Shown here in pieces: positions 36,365 to 44,865 of a stretch of 50,929 nt of DNA; position 1 is the stretch's first letter, and each line of letters starts with the position of its first letter. Source of the stretch: Rhodothermaceae bacterium. GTDB lineage: Bacteria > Bacteroidota > Rhodothermia > Rhodothermales > Bin80. The stretch covers positions 28,350 through 79,278 of the forward strand of contig VXLY01000120.1 in NCBI GenBank assembly GCA_009841335.1. Direction: 5' to 3'. Below the pieces are notes generated by a model. The model ran no database searches. It was not told where the DNA came from and saw only the letters and a program-made list of their open reading frames with translations. A program made the position numbers and the translations under genes.

Positions 36365-37426
36365 TTGCATCGGCCGCTTCGCATTCTAGTCACCGGGGGC
36401 GCCGGCTTTATCGGCGCAAGTTTTCTGCACCTCATGGTGCCTCGGTTCCCCGAAACGACTATTGTAAACCTTGACAAGTTGACCTATGCAGGAAATCTTC
36501 AAAGCCTGCGTGCAATAGAGAGCGCTCCAAACTACACCTTTGTACATGGGGATATCTGCGACCTGGACCTAGTGCAACGATTATTTGCGCAATACGAATT
36601 TACCACGGTTGTGCATTTTGCGGCAGAAAGCCATGTCGACCGATCGATTCATGCGCCTATTGATTTTGTAAAATCAAATGTGGAGGGCACGGTCTCTCTA
36701 TTGCAAGCTGCACGAGCTGCCTGGTCTGGTTCTGATCAACAGCAATGTCGCTTTTTGCATGTGTCCACGGACGAGGTTTTCGGGGCACTTGGGGAATCCG
36801 GCAAGTTTACGATTGATACACCCTATGCCCCCCGCTCGCCTTATGCTGCCTCCAAGGCTGCAGCGGATCACTTTGTTCGTGCGTATGCTACTACGTACAA
36901 CCTTCCAGTGGTAATCTCGAACTGCTCCAACAACTACGGACCCTACCAATTTCCAGAAAAACTCATCCCATTGGCAATCGTGCGTGCCCTCGAAATGGCA
37001 CCAATCCCCGTCTATTCCCGGGGTGAAAATGTTCGTGACTGGCTGCACGTGGAAGATCACTGTGAGGCGCTGGCACTTATGCTGCATCAGGGATTAAACG
37101 GAGAAACTTATTTGGTGGGAGGCAGCGGAGAATGCTCCAATCTGGAACTGCTCCGCCTCTTGCTTACCATAGTGGACGAAGAGTTGGGCCGACCGGAAGG
37201 AACCGGCTGGAGTCTCATAACTTTCGTCAAGGACCGTCCGGGACACGACTATCGGTATGCAATTGATGCCAGTAAGCTCATCACTGAATTGGGTTGGGAG
37301 CCCAATCACACGCTTGCAGCAGGGCTGCGTTCGACGGTCAGGTGGTATCTGGCCAATAGACCCTGGCTGAAGGCCGTCATGGATGAGTCCTACCGTACAT
37401 ATCTGCAAAGGCAGTACTCGGAATGA
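36365..37426 (+). CDS. rfbB: dTDP-glucose 4,6-dehydratase, probable TTG start
   Basis: A 353-residue SDR enzyme that turns dTDP-glucose into dTDP-4-keto-6-deoxyglucose, the branch point to rhamnose and other deoxysugars. The NAD motif is GGAGFIG, then HFAAESHVDRSI, the catalytic TDEVFG and the YAASK pair. There is no ATG or GTG between the in-frame stop at 36335 and the NAD motif, so TTG 36365 is the best start. AAGTGAG lies roughly nine bases upstream. A rare start would lower expression. The usual rfbA, rfbC and rfbD partners are not adjacent. Confidence 0.92.
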   Translation: MHRPLRILVTGGAGFIGASFLHLMVPRFPETTIVNLDKLTYAGNLQSLRAIESAPNYTFVHGDICDLDLVQRLFAQYEFTTVVHFAAESHVDRSIHAPIDFVKSNVEGTVSLLQAARAAWSGSDQQQCRFLHVSTDEVFGALGESGKFTIDTPYAPRSPYAASKAAADHFVRAYATTYNLPVVISNCSNNYGPYQFPEKLIPLAIVRALEMAPIPVYSRGENVRDWLHVEDHCEALALMLHQGLNGETYLVGGSGECSNLELLRLLLTIVDEELGRPEGTGWSLITFVKDRPGHDYRYAIDASKLITELGWEPNHTLAAGLRSTVRWYLANRPWLKAVMDESYRTYLQRQYSE

Positions 37427-38166
37427 AGCTGCTTCTGTTTGATATCGACGGAACGCTCGTCAAGCCTATTGGATCAGGCCGAGAGCATATTGAATATGTA
37501 CTCAGCAAACTCTGCGGTAAGCCAATCTCCACCGAGAGGGTGTCATTTTCTGGTCGCACAGATCCACAAATTCTGGAGGAGACCTTGACATTGGCCGGCC
37601 TTGAGCCAAAACAGATTTCCGACTTGCTGCCGGTCGCACTGGCACGGTATTCGGATCACGCTACCTATGCGTCAAATGAAGTGCATCCCTCAGATGGTGT
37701 GCGCGCACTACTCGAACATCTACGAACCATTGAAACCGTGCAGCTTGCACTGCTGACCGGCAATGTTCGCCTTACTGCTTATCGCAAACTGGCCGCGGCC
37801 CGGATGGATCACTTATTCCCATTTGGCGCATTCGGATGCGATCACGCCGACCGAAACCTACTTCCAGCTATTGCTGCCGCTCGAGCCCTTGAATACTGTG
37901 GAAGGGCATTTCCTGGACACGAAATCGTAATTATTGGCGACTCCGTTCATGATATAACCTGTGGACTGGGCGTTGGCGCCTTGTCCGTCGCCGTGGCGAC
38001 GGGCTACACGAGTTACCAGGATCTTGAATCGGCAAATCCAGACGTGCTGCTACGGGATCTTACGGATATTGATCTCTTTTGCAAGCAAATCGGCATTTGC
38101 AAACAACCAGGTATCACAAAGAACAGCTTCACCACTGGGAATCTATGTGATCAAACCGCCCATTGA
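37423..38166 (+). CDS. HAD-superfamily phosphatase, phosphoglycolate-phosphatase-like
   Basis: A 247-residue hydrolase. Motif I is LFDIDGTLV with nucleophile Asp7 and acid Asp9, motif II is LLTGN, and motif IV is IIGDSVHDI. A helical cap lies at about 15-85. This is the Gph/beta-phosphoglucomutase branch; the substrate is not readable. The start overlaps the rfbB stop by four bases (ATGA), which hints at a sugar phosphate. The last 25 residues are unlike the family. Confidence 0.85.
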   Translation: MKLLLFDIDGTLVKPIGSGREHIEYVLSKLCGKPISTERVSFSGRTDPQILEETLTLAGLEPKQISDLLPVALARYSDHATYASNEVHPSDGVRALLEHLRTIETVQLALLTGNVRLTAYRKLAAARMDHLFPFGAFGCDHADRNLLPAIAAARALEYCGRAFPGHEIVIIGDSVHDITCGLGVGALSVAVATGYTSYQDLESANPDVLLRDLTDIDLFCKQIGICKQPGITKNSFTTGNLCDQTAH

Positions 38167-38291
38167 TCCTTGTGAGAAGAATTGAGTCGCCAGTGAACCA
38201 GCGAGCCTCGCCCCCTCAGCGAGAATCCACTGGGAAGAGTTTTCGTGGCAAACAACTGGGCTGCAACGCCAGAATTCCACTCGGTAGATTT

Positions 38292-39476
38292 CTACGATCG
38301 CAGCAGATTAGGCTGAGAAAGCAGTAGGGCCATTTCGCGGAGTCCGATGACTTCGGTAGATTCCCCCACCGGATAGCGTTCTTCACACGCATACACTACG
38401 AAGGCACGCTCCGGCTCAATATCACTAATGGCATTGTGGAACCCTTTGCCGAGGCTTGGGGTGAGTGAGCGCTTGATTTCTATGGCTATGGGCCGTTGGA
38501 ATCCGGGAATCTCTAGTACAAGGTCAAGTTCCGCTCCCGCGGACGTTCGGTAAAAGCTGGCACGCGTTCGGGGATATGCATCAGAGAGGAGATTCTCAAT
38601 TACGAATCCTTCCCAACTGGCTCCGACGATAGGGTGTCCCAATAGGTCGTGAAATTGTTTGATGCCTAAGAGAGCATGCAGCAGGCCGCTGTCACGAACG
38701 TAGATCTTGGGGGACCTGACAAGCCGCTTGCGCGTGTTCACCGAATAAGGTGTAAGTCGCCGTACGAGGAGTAAGCGAGTCAGCACATCAATGTAGTGTG
38801 CCACGGAGGGAGCGCTCATGGCCAGGTTGCTCGCCAACTGTGCCATGTTCAGGAGTCCTCCCTGGCTGTGAGCCAACATAGTCCAGAATCGCTCGAGGGT
38901 TTCAGCAGGTGTTCGAATCTGTACAAATTCCGCCAAATCACGCTCCAGATACGTGCGAATGAAACTCTGACGAAATACCAGGCTATCGTCGTCAGTGGCT
39001 GCGAGATAACTGTCTGGAAAACCGCCACGAACCCATAGAGAATCCTGGGCATTCGCGTCCGTTTCAAGGACACTAAGAGGATTGAGAGACACAAATTCGA
39101 TTCGACCTGCTAGACTCTCTCCTGGCTGTTTAAGCAGATCCATAGTTGCTGACCCTAGAATGAGAAACCTCCGGGTTCTCAGGCCACGCCGCCTCCCTTC
39201 GTCAATGAGACCGCGTAATTCAGAAAATAGATCAGGCACGCGGTGGATTTCGTCCAGAATCACAAGTCGATCTTCGTAATGACGCAGATACCACCTAGGG
39301 TCAATCAGCCGTGCCCGATCACTGCCGGACTGCAGGTCGAGATACAGTGCATCGGTCGTGCCTGCAATCTCCAAGGCCAGTGTAGTCTTACCCACTTGGC
39401 GGGGCCCAAGTAATGCCGTGGCGGCCTGTCGATCCAGTGCTTTGCGCACCTGCGGTAATGCATTACGGGACAACAT
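38292..39476 (-). CDS. AAA-type ATPase with C-terminal DUF4143 domain
   Basis: A 394-residue protein. Walker A is GPRQVGKTT (residues 24-32) and Walker B is RLVILDEIHR, followed by sensor LILGSATMDLL. The second half has the DUF4143 features: a winged-helix-like region near LASNLAMSAPSVAHYIDVL, then GASWEGFVIENLL and AELDLVLE-x-IEIKRS, which looks like a PD-(D/E)xK-type nuclease remnant core. Function is unknown; these genes are widespread, often singletons in variable regions. I start at ATG 39476; the frame from 39521 begins with TTG. Neighbours on both sides are unrelated. Confidence 0.88.
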   Translation of the reverse strand: MLSRNALPQVRKALDRQAATALLGPRQVGKTTLALEIAGTTDALYLDLQSGSDRARLIDPRWYLRHYEDRLVILDEIHRVPDLFSELRGLIDEGRRRGLRTRRFLILGSATMDLLKQPGESLAGRIEFVSLNPLSVLETDANAQDSLWVRGGFPDSYLAATDDDSLVFRQSFIRTYLERDLAEFVQIRTPAETLERFWTMLAHSQGGLLNMAQLASNLAMSAPSVAHYIDVLTRLLLVRRLTPYSVNTRKRLVRSPKIYVRDSGLLHALLGIKQFHDLLGHPIVGASWEGFVIENLLSDAYPRTRASFYRTSAGAELDLVLEIPGFQRPIAIEIKRSLTPSLGKGFHNAISDIEPERAFVVYACEERYPVGESTEVIGLREMALLLSQPNLLRS

Positions 39477-39840
39477 CCTTGTAAATATCAAATTATGTTT
39501 TCGATTTGCACGGATAAGCAATTAACTATATAAGTTGTTTCCCTCTGTAGGAAAGAAAGTTGCACCATTCTCAAAAATTGACGCACGTGAATTACAGGGG
39601 TCATCAGAGAGCTGAATAAGTCTGCCATGGCTGTGAAAACCGATGCCTCGGCAGCGCAACAACTACACCAAAACTGGTAGCTCAAATTCGCCGTGCGCGT
39701 AGGATGGCGCTTCTCTTTGCCGAATGCAAACTCCACCGAAAATAGCGCCCCTAGTTCGCGTGAAGATTAGGCGTTTTATTCTGAAAAATCAGCTCGAGTA
39801 CATCTCAGCACACCGATCTTCAGAAGCGACTAGCGCAACT
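39477..39840. other. Intergenic region, 364 bp, nothing recognised
   Basis: The stretch lies upstream of the DUF4143 ATPase and downstream of the tyrosine phosphatase gene. It should include the ATPase promoter. I find no terminal repeats, tRNA or credible reading frame in it. Confidence 0.5.
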
Positions 39841-40344
39841 CTAGCCAGTAGGTGCACCCAGCGAGCTTTTGATCTCTTCCAAGAGGGAATCACATGCCCG
39901 GGATACAATCGTATAGACCTCCTCAAAGATGCCGCTGTAATACGGATCTGGTATTTCGTCGTCCACGGAGGATGGATCGAAGGTGCGCAACAGTCTCACT
40001 TTCTCGGTGAAACGGCCATCCCTGTCCAATAAAAGTACATCTCTCAGATTCGATCTGTCCATAACCAGAATAAGGTCACATGTCCGCAGGTCAGCTTTTG
40101 TGATCTTCTGTCCTCTGATATGATTCAGGCGGACACCATGTCGTCTTGCAACCCAGCAAATCCGTGAATCCGGGGCTTCACCTATATGCCAACCGCTCGT
40201 CCCCGAGGAAGCCACTTCTATTTCATCCTGCAGCCCATGCTTCTCCACAAGATTCTGGAAATAGCCGTGAGCGAGCGGACTTCTGCAATGATTGCCCAAA
40301 CACACGAACATGATGCGTTTGGGCTTTTTTGATGAGGATAACAT
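39841..40344 (-). CDS. Low-molecular-weight protein-tyrosine phosphatase
   Basis: A 167-residue phosphatase. The CX5R loop reads VCLGNHCRSP (Cys15, Arg21) and the general-acid motif is IPDPYYSG, both diagnostic. In bacteria such enzymes often reverse tyrosine kinases that control capsule export, or act on arginine phosphate. I start at ATG 40344; the long frame from 40647 would run through the divergent xseA start and lacks conservation. No tyrosine kinase gene is nearby. Confidence 0.93.
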   Translation of the reverse strand: MLSSSKKPKRIMFVCLGNHCRSPLAHGYFQNLVEKHGLQDEIEVASSGTSGWHIGEAPDSRICWVARRHGVRLNHIRGQKITKADLRTCDLILVMDRSNLRDVLLLDRDGRFTEKVRLLRTFDPSSVDDEIPDPYYSGIFEEVYTIVSRACDSLLEEIKSSLGAPTG

Positions 40345-40515
40345 CGGCCCGTGTACTTGCAGAATCGTCGTAGGTTTGTGTATATTTTGTGCGCGCGCCC
40401 GTTCGATTTGGCCGAGTATGTGTATACGTTTACTTGGAGGTCGTATCGTTCGAGGAATACTCGCGTTTTTGTTTGGAGCAGGCGATTTGTGCGATTCAAA
40501 TTTTGGGCAGTATCC

Positions 40516-41718
40516 ATGAGCGGAAACTCGAGAGAGGCGGCCATCCCTGTAGGCAAGTACATGGCGGCCCTGCGCGAGTACATTGAAGCCAACGGGTTTG
40601 CCTGGGTTGAAGGTGAGCTTTCCGAGCATAAATCTTCCCGGGGACACTGGTATTTTACAATTGCAGACGACTCAAGCGCGCTCAAATGCGTAATGTGGAA
40701 AAGTCGAACACTGTATGTGGGATTCACGCCTGAACCGGGACAATTACTACGGGTGTATGGATCGCCTACCGTTTACCCGAAGTTTGGTAATCTCCAATTC
40801 AACGTCCAAAGAATTGAACGTCGGCATACTACCGGTGAACTCCAGAAACGCTTTCTTGAGCTGCAAAGGAAGCTCGCTCAGGATGGGCTCTTTGACGATA
40901 GCAACAAAGTATCCCTGCCCGCAATCCCCCGGCGCATTGGTATTGTCACTTCTGGGGAAGGAGCAGCATTGCAGGATATCCTGCGTATCCTGAGGGATCG
41001 GTTCCCGGTTGCTGAGGTCATCCTGGCACCAGTTCGTGTTCAGGGTCCATACGCCGCGCCGGATATCACCGATGCTATTGTACAATTCAATCGTTTAGCG
41101 GCAAACAGTCGTCCTGATGTGCTTATTGTTGGACGCGGGGGTGGTTCGCTTGAAGACCTCTGGGCGTTCAACGAAGAGCCAGTCGCACAGGCTATATTCG
41201 ATTCAAGGATCCCCATTATCAGTGCAGTTGGACATGAAACCGACACAACCATTGCGGACTTGGTGGCTGACGTGCGCGCTGCTACGCCCACACATGCCGC
41301 TCAAACCTGTGTACCAGATCTCTCGTCACTCGTCTGGAATATTCAAGGATGCACGCAACAGATGCATCAATCTTTTGTCTCCCGAATAGACAGGCTGCGC
41401 CAGCGACTTGTCCAGATTACAGAATCATATACATTCAATACGCCGATCAATCGCGTGCGCGACGCACAACAGACGCTGAACAACTACGTAGACCTATTGA
41501 ATGAGTCCCTGAATAGTCGCATTCAGAAAAGCAGACACCAAGTGGAGTTGCTCAACGGACAAATTACCGCACTGAACCCGCGGCGATACCTAAGGCGTGG
41601 CTACGCTCGTATAGAACGGGAGGGAAAAGTTGTGCGTTCTAGTCACGAACTCAATATACACGACCCAGTGGCTCTCCACTTTGCCGACGGGCATCGGGAA
41701 GCCATAATCAGTGACTAA
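40516..41718 (+). CDS. xseA: Exodeoxyribonuclease VII large subunit
   Basis: A 400-residue subunit of the single-strand-specific exonuclease. The N-terminal OB-fold (about 10-100) includes WVEGELSEHKSSRGHWYF. The catalytic domain has IGIVTSGEGAALQDIL, the glycine-rich GRGGGSLEDLWAFN and SAVGHETDTTIAD. A coiled-coil region and a short C-terminal domain follow. I start at ATG 40516: the 55 in-frame residues upstream are basic and aromatic, unlike the family. The small-subunit gene xseB lies about 2 kb downstream, separated by two other genes. Confidence 0.95.
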   Translation: MSGNSREAAIPVGKYMAALREYIEANGFAWVEGELSEHKSSRGHWYFTIADDSSALKCVMWKSRTLYVGFTPEPGQLLRVYGSPTVYPKFGNLQFNVQRIERRHTTGELQKRFLELQRKLAQDGLFDDSNKVSLPAIPRRIGIVTSGEGAALQDILRILRDRFPVAEVILAPVRVQGPYAAPDITDAIVQFNRLAANSRPDVLIVGRGGGSLEDLWAFNEEPVAQAIFDSRIPIISAVGHETDTTIADLVADVRAATPTHAAQTCVPDLSSLVWNIQGCTQQMHQSFVSRIDRLRQRLVQITESYTFNTPINRVRDAQQTLNNYVDLLNESLNSRIQKSRHQVELLNGQITALNPRRYLRRGYARIEREGKVVRSSHELNIHDPVALHFADGHREAIISD

Positions 41719-41817
41719 CTATATTCGTCCTTTGTCCCCAAATACGATAGTCCCATTCCTAATCGCCCCACAATAGCAACCACACTCCAGATCTCTCCCC
41801 GATCCCGGCTTGATATA

Positions 41818-42858
41818 ATGAACGTTGGGGAAAATGTGGAGAAAGTAGACTCCGGTATCTTCTCCAAATTTGACAGGATTGCGTTCTGTTCGGTTCATAC
41901 TACAGCAGGATTTCTGGAGCAGCCTTTGGCCCTGAAACTAGGGAACACTCGCGAAGGTATTGAATCACTCGTTCGCTCGGCTCGCAGACTCTTCCCGGAA
42001 GGTGCGCCCTACTGGCATGATCGCATGGAGCTCCGAAGTGAATTGACGGCTGAGCAACGCAAACACGAACCCCTGAACGCTGATTCTCACCTGGCTTTCA
42101 TATGCCTCGGGCTGTGCAATTGCGTCCTGTACAAGTTTGCTCCAGATCACCCCGTCTACTTCATTGATCTTGATGGTGAGTCCAATCAGACTTTTCGATC
42201 CAGAAAATCAATAGCTGTGGGATACAACAATGCTACCTGCGTGCACGAAGAAACATTGAAGGTTGACCTGCCCAAGAAAAATCAGTGTGCAGTGGATCTG
42301 AACAACAGCCTGCCCGACCTGCAGGCACTCGTAGCCAAATACCAGATTCATCGGGGGCTTGTTACTCTTGAACTGGCTCCAGGCGAGAAACATGCAGGGG
42401 TAACAGTGAATGAGTTTGAATCACTCCTTGTCGAGCGTGATATCACCGATGTGCTTATGAATCCACTGAGATATACGCTGTCCAATGCTCCCCGGTTTGC
42501 ACGAAATCCGCTGAGGGTTCCAGGTAAGGCCAAGAACATGCTCCAATATGAAATACACCTGGCCATCAGGGATGGACTGAGAGTCGCGAATCGAAGCGTC
42601 TCAATACTTGAGTACATGGTGGAGCGTCTGGGTATGCATCTACCCCTGTTGGAACATATAATTGACCGGATTGCATCTCCTCTGGAGGCACGGTGGATGA
42701 ATTTGGGCAGTTCAATCCGAATGCTCATCAACGCAAAAGATGAAGATCCCCTTGGACGCGTGATGGTCGGCACTTACCAAAGCCCAATACTCATTCAATG
42801 GAGGCGTCCCGAATCGGATGTCCGTGAGATGCACCTGCGTTTATTGCGCTTCACGTAG
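41818..42858 (+). CDS. Protein with two YjbQ (UPF0047)-like domains, start uncertain
   Basis: At least 346 residues. The first half (to about 125) shows the YjbQ order: VHTTAGF, then YWHDRMEL, NADSHL and a VYFIDLDG strand. The second half (about 165-346) shows KHAGVTVNE, then LGSSIRMLI and GTYQSPILIQW, matching the HTTAGVTINE, GxS and LGxWQxI elements. Each half keeps a different part of the usual motif set. YjbQ proteins are normally about 135 residues, with weak thiamin-phosphate-synthase activity reported; this role is not assured. Codons upstream of ATG 41818, back to the xseA stop, still read like YjbQ's first strand (for example QISPRSRLDI), but no ATG, GTG or TTG lies there in frame. 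The fold assignment is mine, by pattern. Confidence 0.6.
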   Translation: MNVGENVEKVDSGIFSKFDRIAFCSVHTTAGFLEQPLALKLGNTREGIESLVRSARRLFPEGAPYWHDRMELRSELTAEQRKHEPLNADSHLAFICLGLCNCVLYKFAPDHPVYFIDLDGESNQTFRSRKSIAVGYNNATCVHEETLKVDLPKKNQCAVDLNNSLPDLQALVAKYQIHRGLVTLELAPGEKHAGVTVNEFESLLVERDITDVLMNPLRYTLSNAPRFARNPLRVPGKAKNMLQYEIHLAIRDGLRVANRSVSILEYMVERLGMHLPLLEHIIDRIASPLEARWMNLGSSIRMLINAKDEDPLGRVMVGTYQSPILIQWRRPESDVREMHLRLLRFT

Positions 42859-42861
42859 AGA

Positions 42862-43641
42862 TCAGATTAGAGACCGTGACTGGCCGCCATCAACATTCAG
42901 ACAGGCCCCGGTAATCAGGCTCGCCCGCTCAGAAAGCAGGAATGCAGCGACATCTGCAATTTCTTCAGCCGTCCCAAACCGGCCAATCGGCAAATTGTCC
43001 GCAATAAATACCTTCATACCTTCCGGGTCGCTTTTTACCCGCTTGTCCCAGGATCCTCCTGGAAATTGAATAGAACCAGGAGCCAGTGTATTAACGCGGA
43101 TGTTATCCGGCGCCAGTTCCAACGCCATGATTTTGGCGGCACTCATGAGTGCAGACTTGGTCGCATTGTAGATCGACAACCCGGGACCTCCAGCTTCACG
43201 ACCGAAAATGGAACCAATAAACAGAATGGCGCCGCCTCCCGCCTTTTTCATGTATGGAATTGCTGCACGACTGGCCCGTAGGTGCATCTTTAAATTCAAG
43301 GTTAATATGTCATCCCAGTCTTGATCTGACAAATCAGCGAATTTGCCCCGACGATTGCCACCAGCGTTATTAACCAGAAGCTGAATCCCTCCAAAGTGGT
43401 CGGCTGCCGTTTTGATCAGGGCTTCCGGTTCTCCGGGTACCGCTAAATCTGCTTGCTTTGCCAATACGGGCACACCATGCAGTCTTGTGATCTCTTCTCT
43501 CACAGCCTCCAGCGCTTCTTGGCCGCGGGCACAAACTACAAGACGACATCCTTCTGCTGCAAGCCCCATTGCAATGGCTCTGCCCAATCCACGACTGGCG
43601 CCAGTAACGACTGCAACCTTCCCTTTGAGACCTAAATTCAT
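42862..43641 (-). CDS. Short-chain dehydrogenase/reductase (SDR family)
   Basis: A 259-residue classical SDR. The cofactor motif TGASRGLG lies at 13-20, NNAG at 91-94, and the catalytic Ser144, Tyr158 and Lys162 are in place. CARG after the second strand suggests NADP(H). The C-terminal GACLNVDGGQS is typical of the FabG-like group. Substrate is not predictable. It is transcribed against its neighbours, and its stop is three bases from the stop of the YjbQ-like gene. Confidence 0.9.
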   Translation of the reverse strand: MNLGLKGKVAVVTGASRGLGRAIAMGLAAEGCRLVVCARGQEALEAVREEITRLHGVPVLAKQADLAVPGEPEALIKTAADHFGGIQLLVNNAGGNRRGKFADLSDQDWDDILTLNLKMHLRASRAAIPYMKKAGGGAILFIGSIFGREAGGPGLSIYNATKSALMSAAKIMALELAPDNIRVNTLAPGSIQFPGGSWDKRVKSDPEGMKVFIADNLPIGRFGTAEEIADVAAFLLSERASLITGACLNVDGGQSRSLI

Positions 43642-43710
43642 CTTTCTAAGACTTTAAGAGTACAATTTGTTGATCGTTTGCGAACTTCCCCGTTATCATT
43701 GCCTGATCCT

Positions 43711-43959
43711 ATGAGCAATACCACAGAGACCGAAGAATCGCTTGATACGCTTCTGCAGCGCTTGGAGTCCATTGCAAAGGACTTATCTGAAGATTCCGGT
43801 ACTATGGAATCGGCCTTGAAAAAATACGAGGAAGGCATCGGTCTTGCTAAAGAATGTATGAAACGGCTTGATACAGCCGAACAACGGGTAACTGAATTGC
43901 GCAGTATTCTTGAGGCCGACACGGATGCTCCATCTGACGAATTTACTCTTCCCAACTGA
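43711..43959 (+). CDS. xseB: Exodeoxyribonuclease VII small subunit
   Basis: An 82-residue helical protein with the family core LQRLESIAKDLSEDS, then LKKYEEGIGLAKEC and TAEQRVTEL. I start at ATG 43711; the frame from 43678 opens with TTG and adds 11 unconserved residues. It partners the large subunit encoded at 40516. The stop overlaps the next start by one base (TGATG). Confidence 0.93.
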   Translation: MSNTTETEESLDTLLQRLESIAKDLSEDSGTMESALKKYEEGIGLAKECMKRLDTAEQRVTELRSILEADTDAPSDEFTLPN

Positions 43960-44474
43960 TGTCACCTGCATCTGATCGTATCCCGAACAACCTGTCCGAC
44001 GAAGCCCGCCTTTGGGTCATAGCGCTTGACGGGGATGAGACTGGACTACGGGGCCTACTTACCCGAACGCGACAATTTATCAAACAATGGGTCTCGCACG
44101 GCCGCCCTGTTCAGGGTGCAGTTGTGCTTGAAGCTAACCGTTTCCTGTTGGTTGCTGGCGAGGTAGCTGGCGGTGCCATCAGCGGCTGCGGCATTGACGC
44201 GCTTATGCATGCGATTCAAGAAGCTTCCACGATTGAAAACTGTCGACTACTTTCATCTTTGTTGATTTATTACAGATCCGAGAGCGGTGAAGTAAACTAT
44301 GTTTCTCGTGGGAACTTCATAAAAATGGTATCTGAAGGCCTGATAAGCTCCGCTACCAAAGTGTTTAACCCCGGGATCCATACCTTGGGGGCACTACGCG
44401 CCAAGGAGTTTGAGCTTCCACTAGCAGATTCTGTCTATGGCCGAATGTATCGCATACCTGCGACCACGATCTAA
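43959..44474 (+). CDS. Small conserved protein, often labelled 'ABC transporter ATPase' in Bacteroidetes
   Basis: 171 residues, no signal peptide or membrane segment. The pattern W(V)I...F(I)KQWVSHGRPVQ...RFLLVAGE...SGCGIDALMHAI matches a family of about 160 residues that I know from Bacteroidetes genomes. The common name is misleading: no Walker motif is present. SGCGID is the most conserved-looking site. The start is coupled to the xseB stop by a one-base overlap, so the two are made together. Function unknown. Confidence 0.7.
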   Translation: MSPASDRIPNNLSDEARLWVIALDGDETGLRGLLTRTRQFIKQWVSHGRPVQGAVVLEANRFLLVAGEVAGGAISGCGIDALMHAIQEASTIENCRLLSSLLIYYRSESGEVNYVSRGNFIKMVSEGLISSATKVFNPGIHTLGALRAKEFELPLADSVYGRMYRIPATTI

Positions 44475-44865
44475 GAACATGCTTTAGTAATTGTGCCGGA
44501 CGCGTTCTAAGCAAATTGCAGGTAGTGGCAAGCGTCGAAGTTACAATCAGAGCGGTGGAGGAACATACTGAGAACCGAGTTTACCAGAGCCAATAAATCT
44601 TCACAATGAGCCTGTATCTTTTCGTGAAGTTTGGGTTTTCGAATCCAGCTGTAACTGGACCGCCAGATTACAACGGAACCTGCAATGAGAGGGGGATCAA
44701 CCCGGAACTAAAATCACCCAGGCCGATACGATGAATCGCAGTGGTCTACAGCTCCAAAAAAACGATCGAAAACGGAACTGAAGGGGTTCTATATTTTAGA
44801 GCACTGCAAAATGGCGATTTTGTTGGGAAAGATGAAGCGTCTTCCGGCATAAGCTACTTCATGTA
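44475..44865. other. Intergenic region, 391 bp, nothing recognised
   Basis: The stretch lies between two genes on the plus strand. The left part has mixed composition and the right part has A-runs near 44755-44815. I see no tRNA, hairpin with T tract or credible gene. It should contain the promoter for the channel gene. Confidence 0.5.

Noticed and set aside
40351..40515. 55-residue N-terminal extension of XseA
   Set aside because: It starts at GTG, is basic/aromatic and unlike the family; the OB-fold begins after ATG 40516.
40345..40647. 100-residue N-terminal extension of the tyrosine phosphatase
   Set aside because: It would run antisense through the start of xseA; the conserved part begins just after ATG 40344.
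41814..41819. TATAAT as a sigma70 promoter
   Set aside because: It overlaps the ATG, has no clear -35 partner, and Bacteroidota-type promoters usually differ.
44475..44865. Possible RNA gene in the spacer
   Set aside because: No tRNA-like cloverleaf or stable hairpin with T tract could be drawn by eye.
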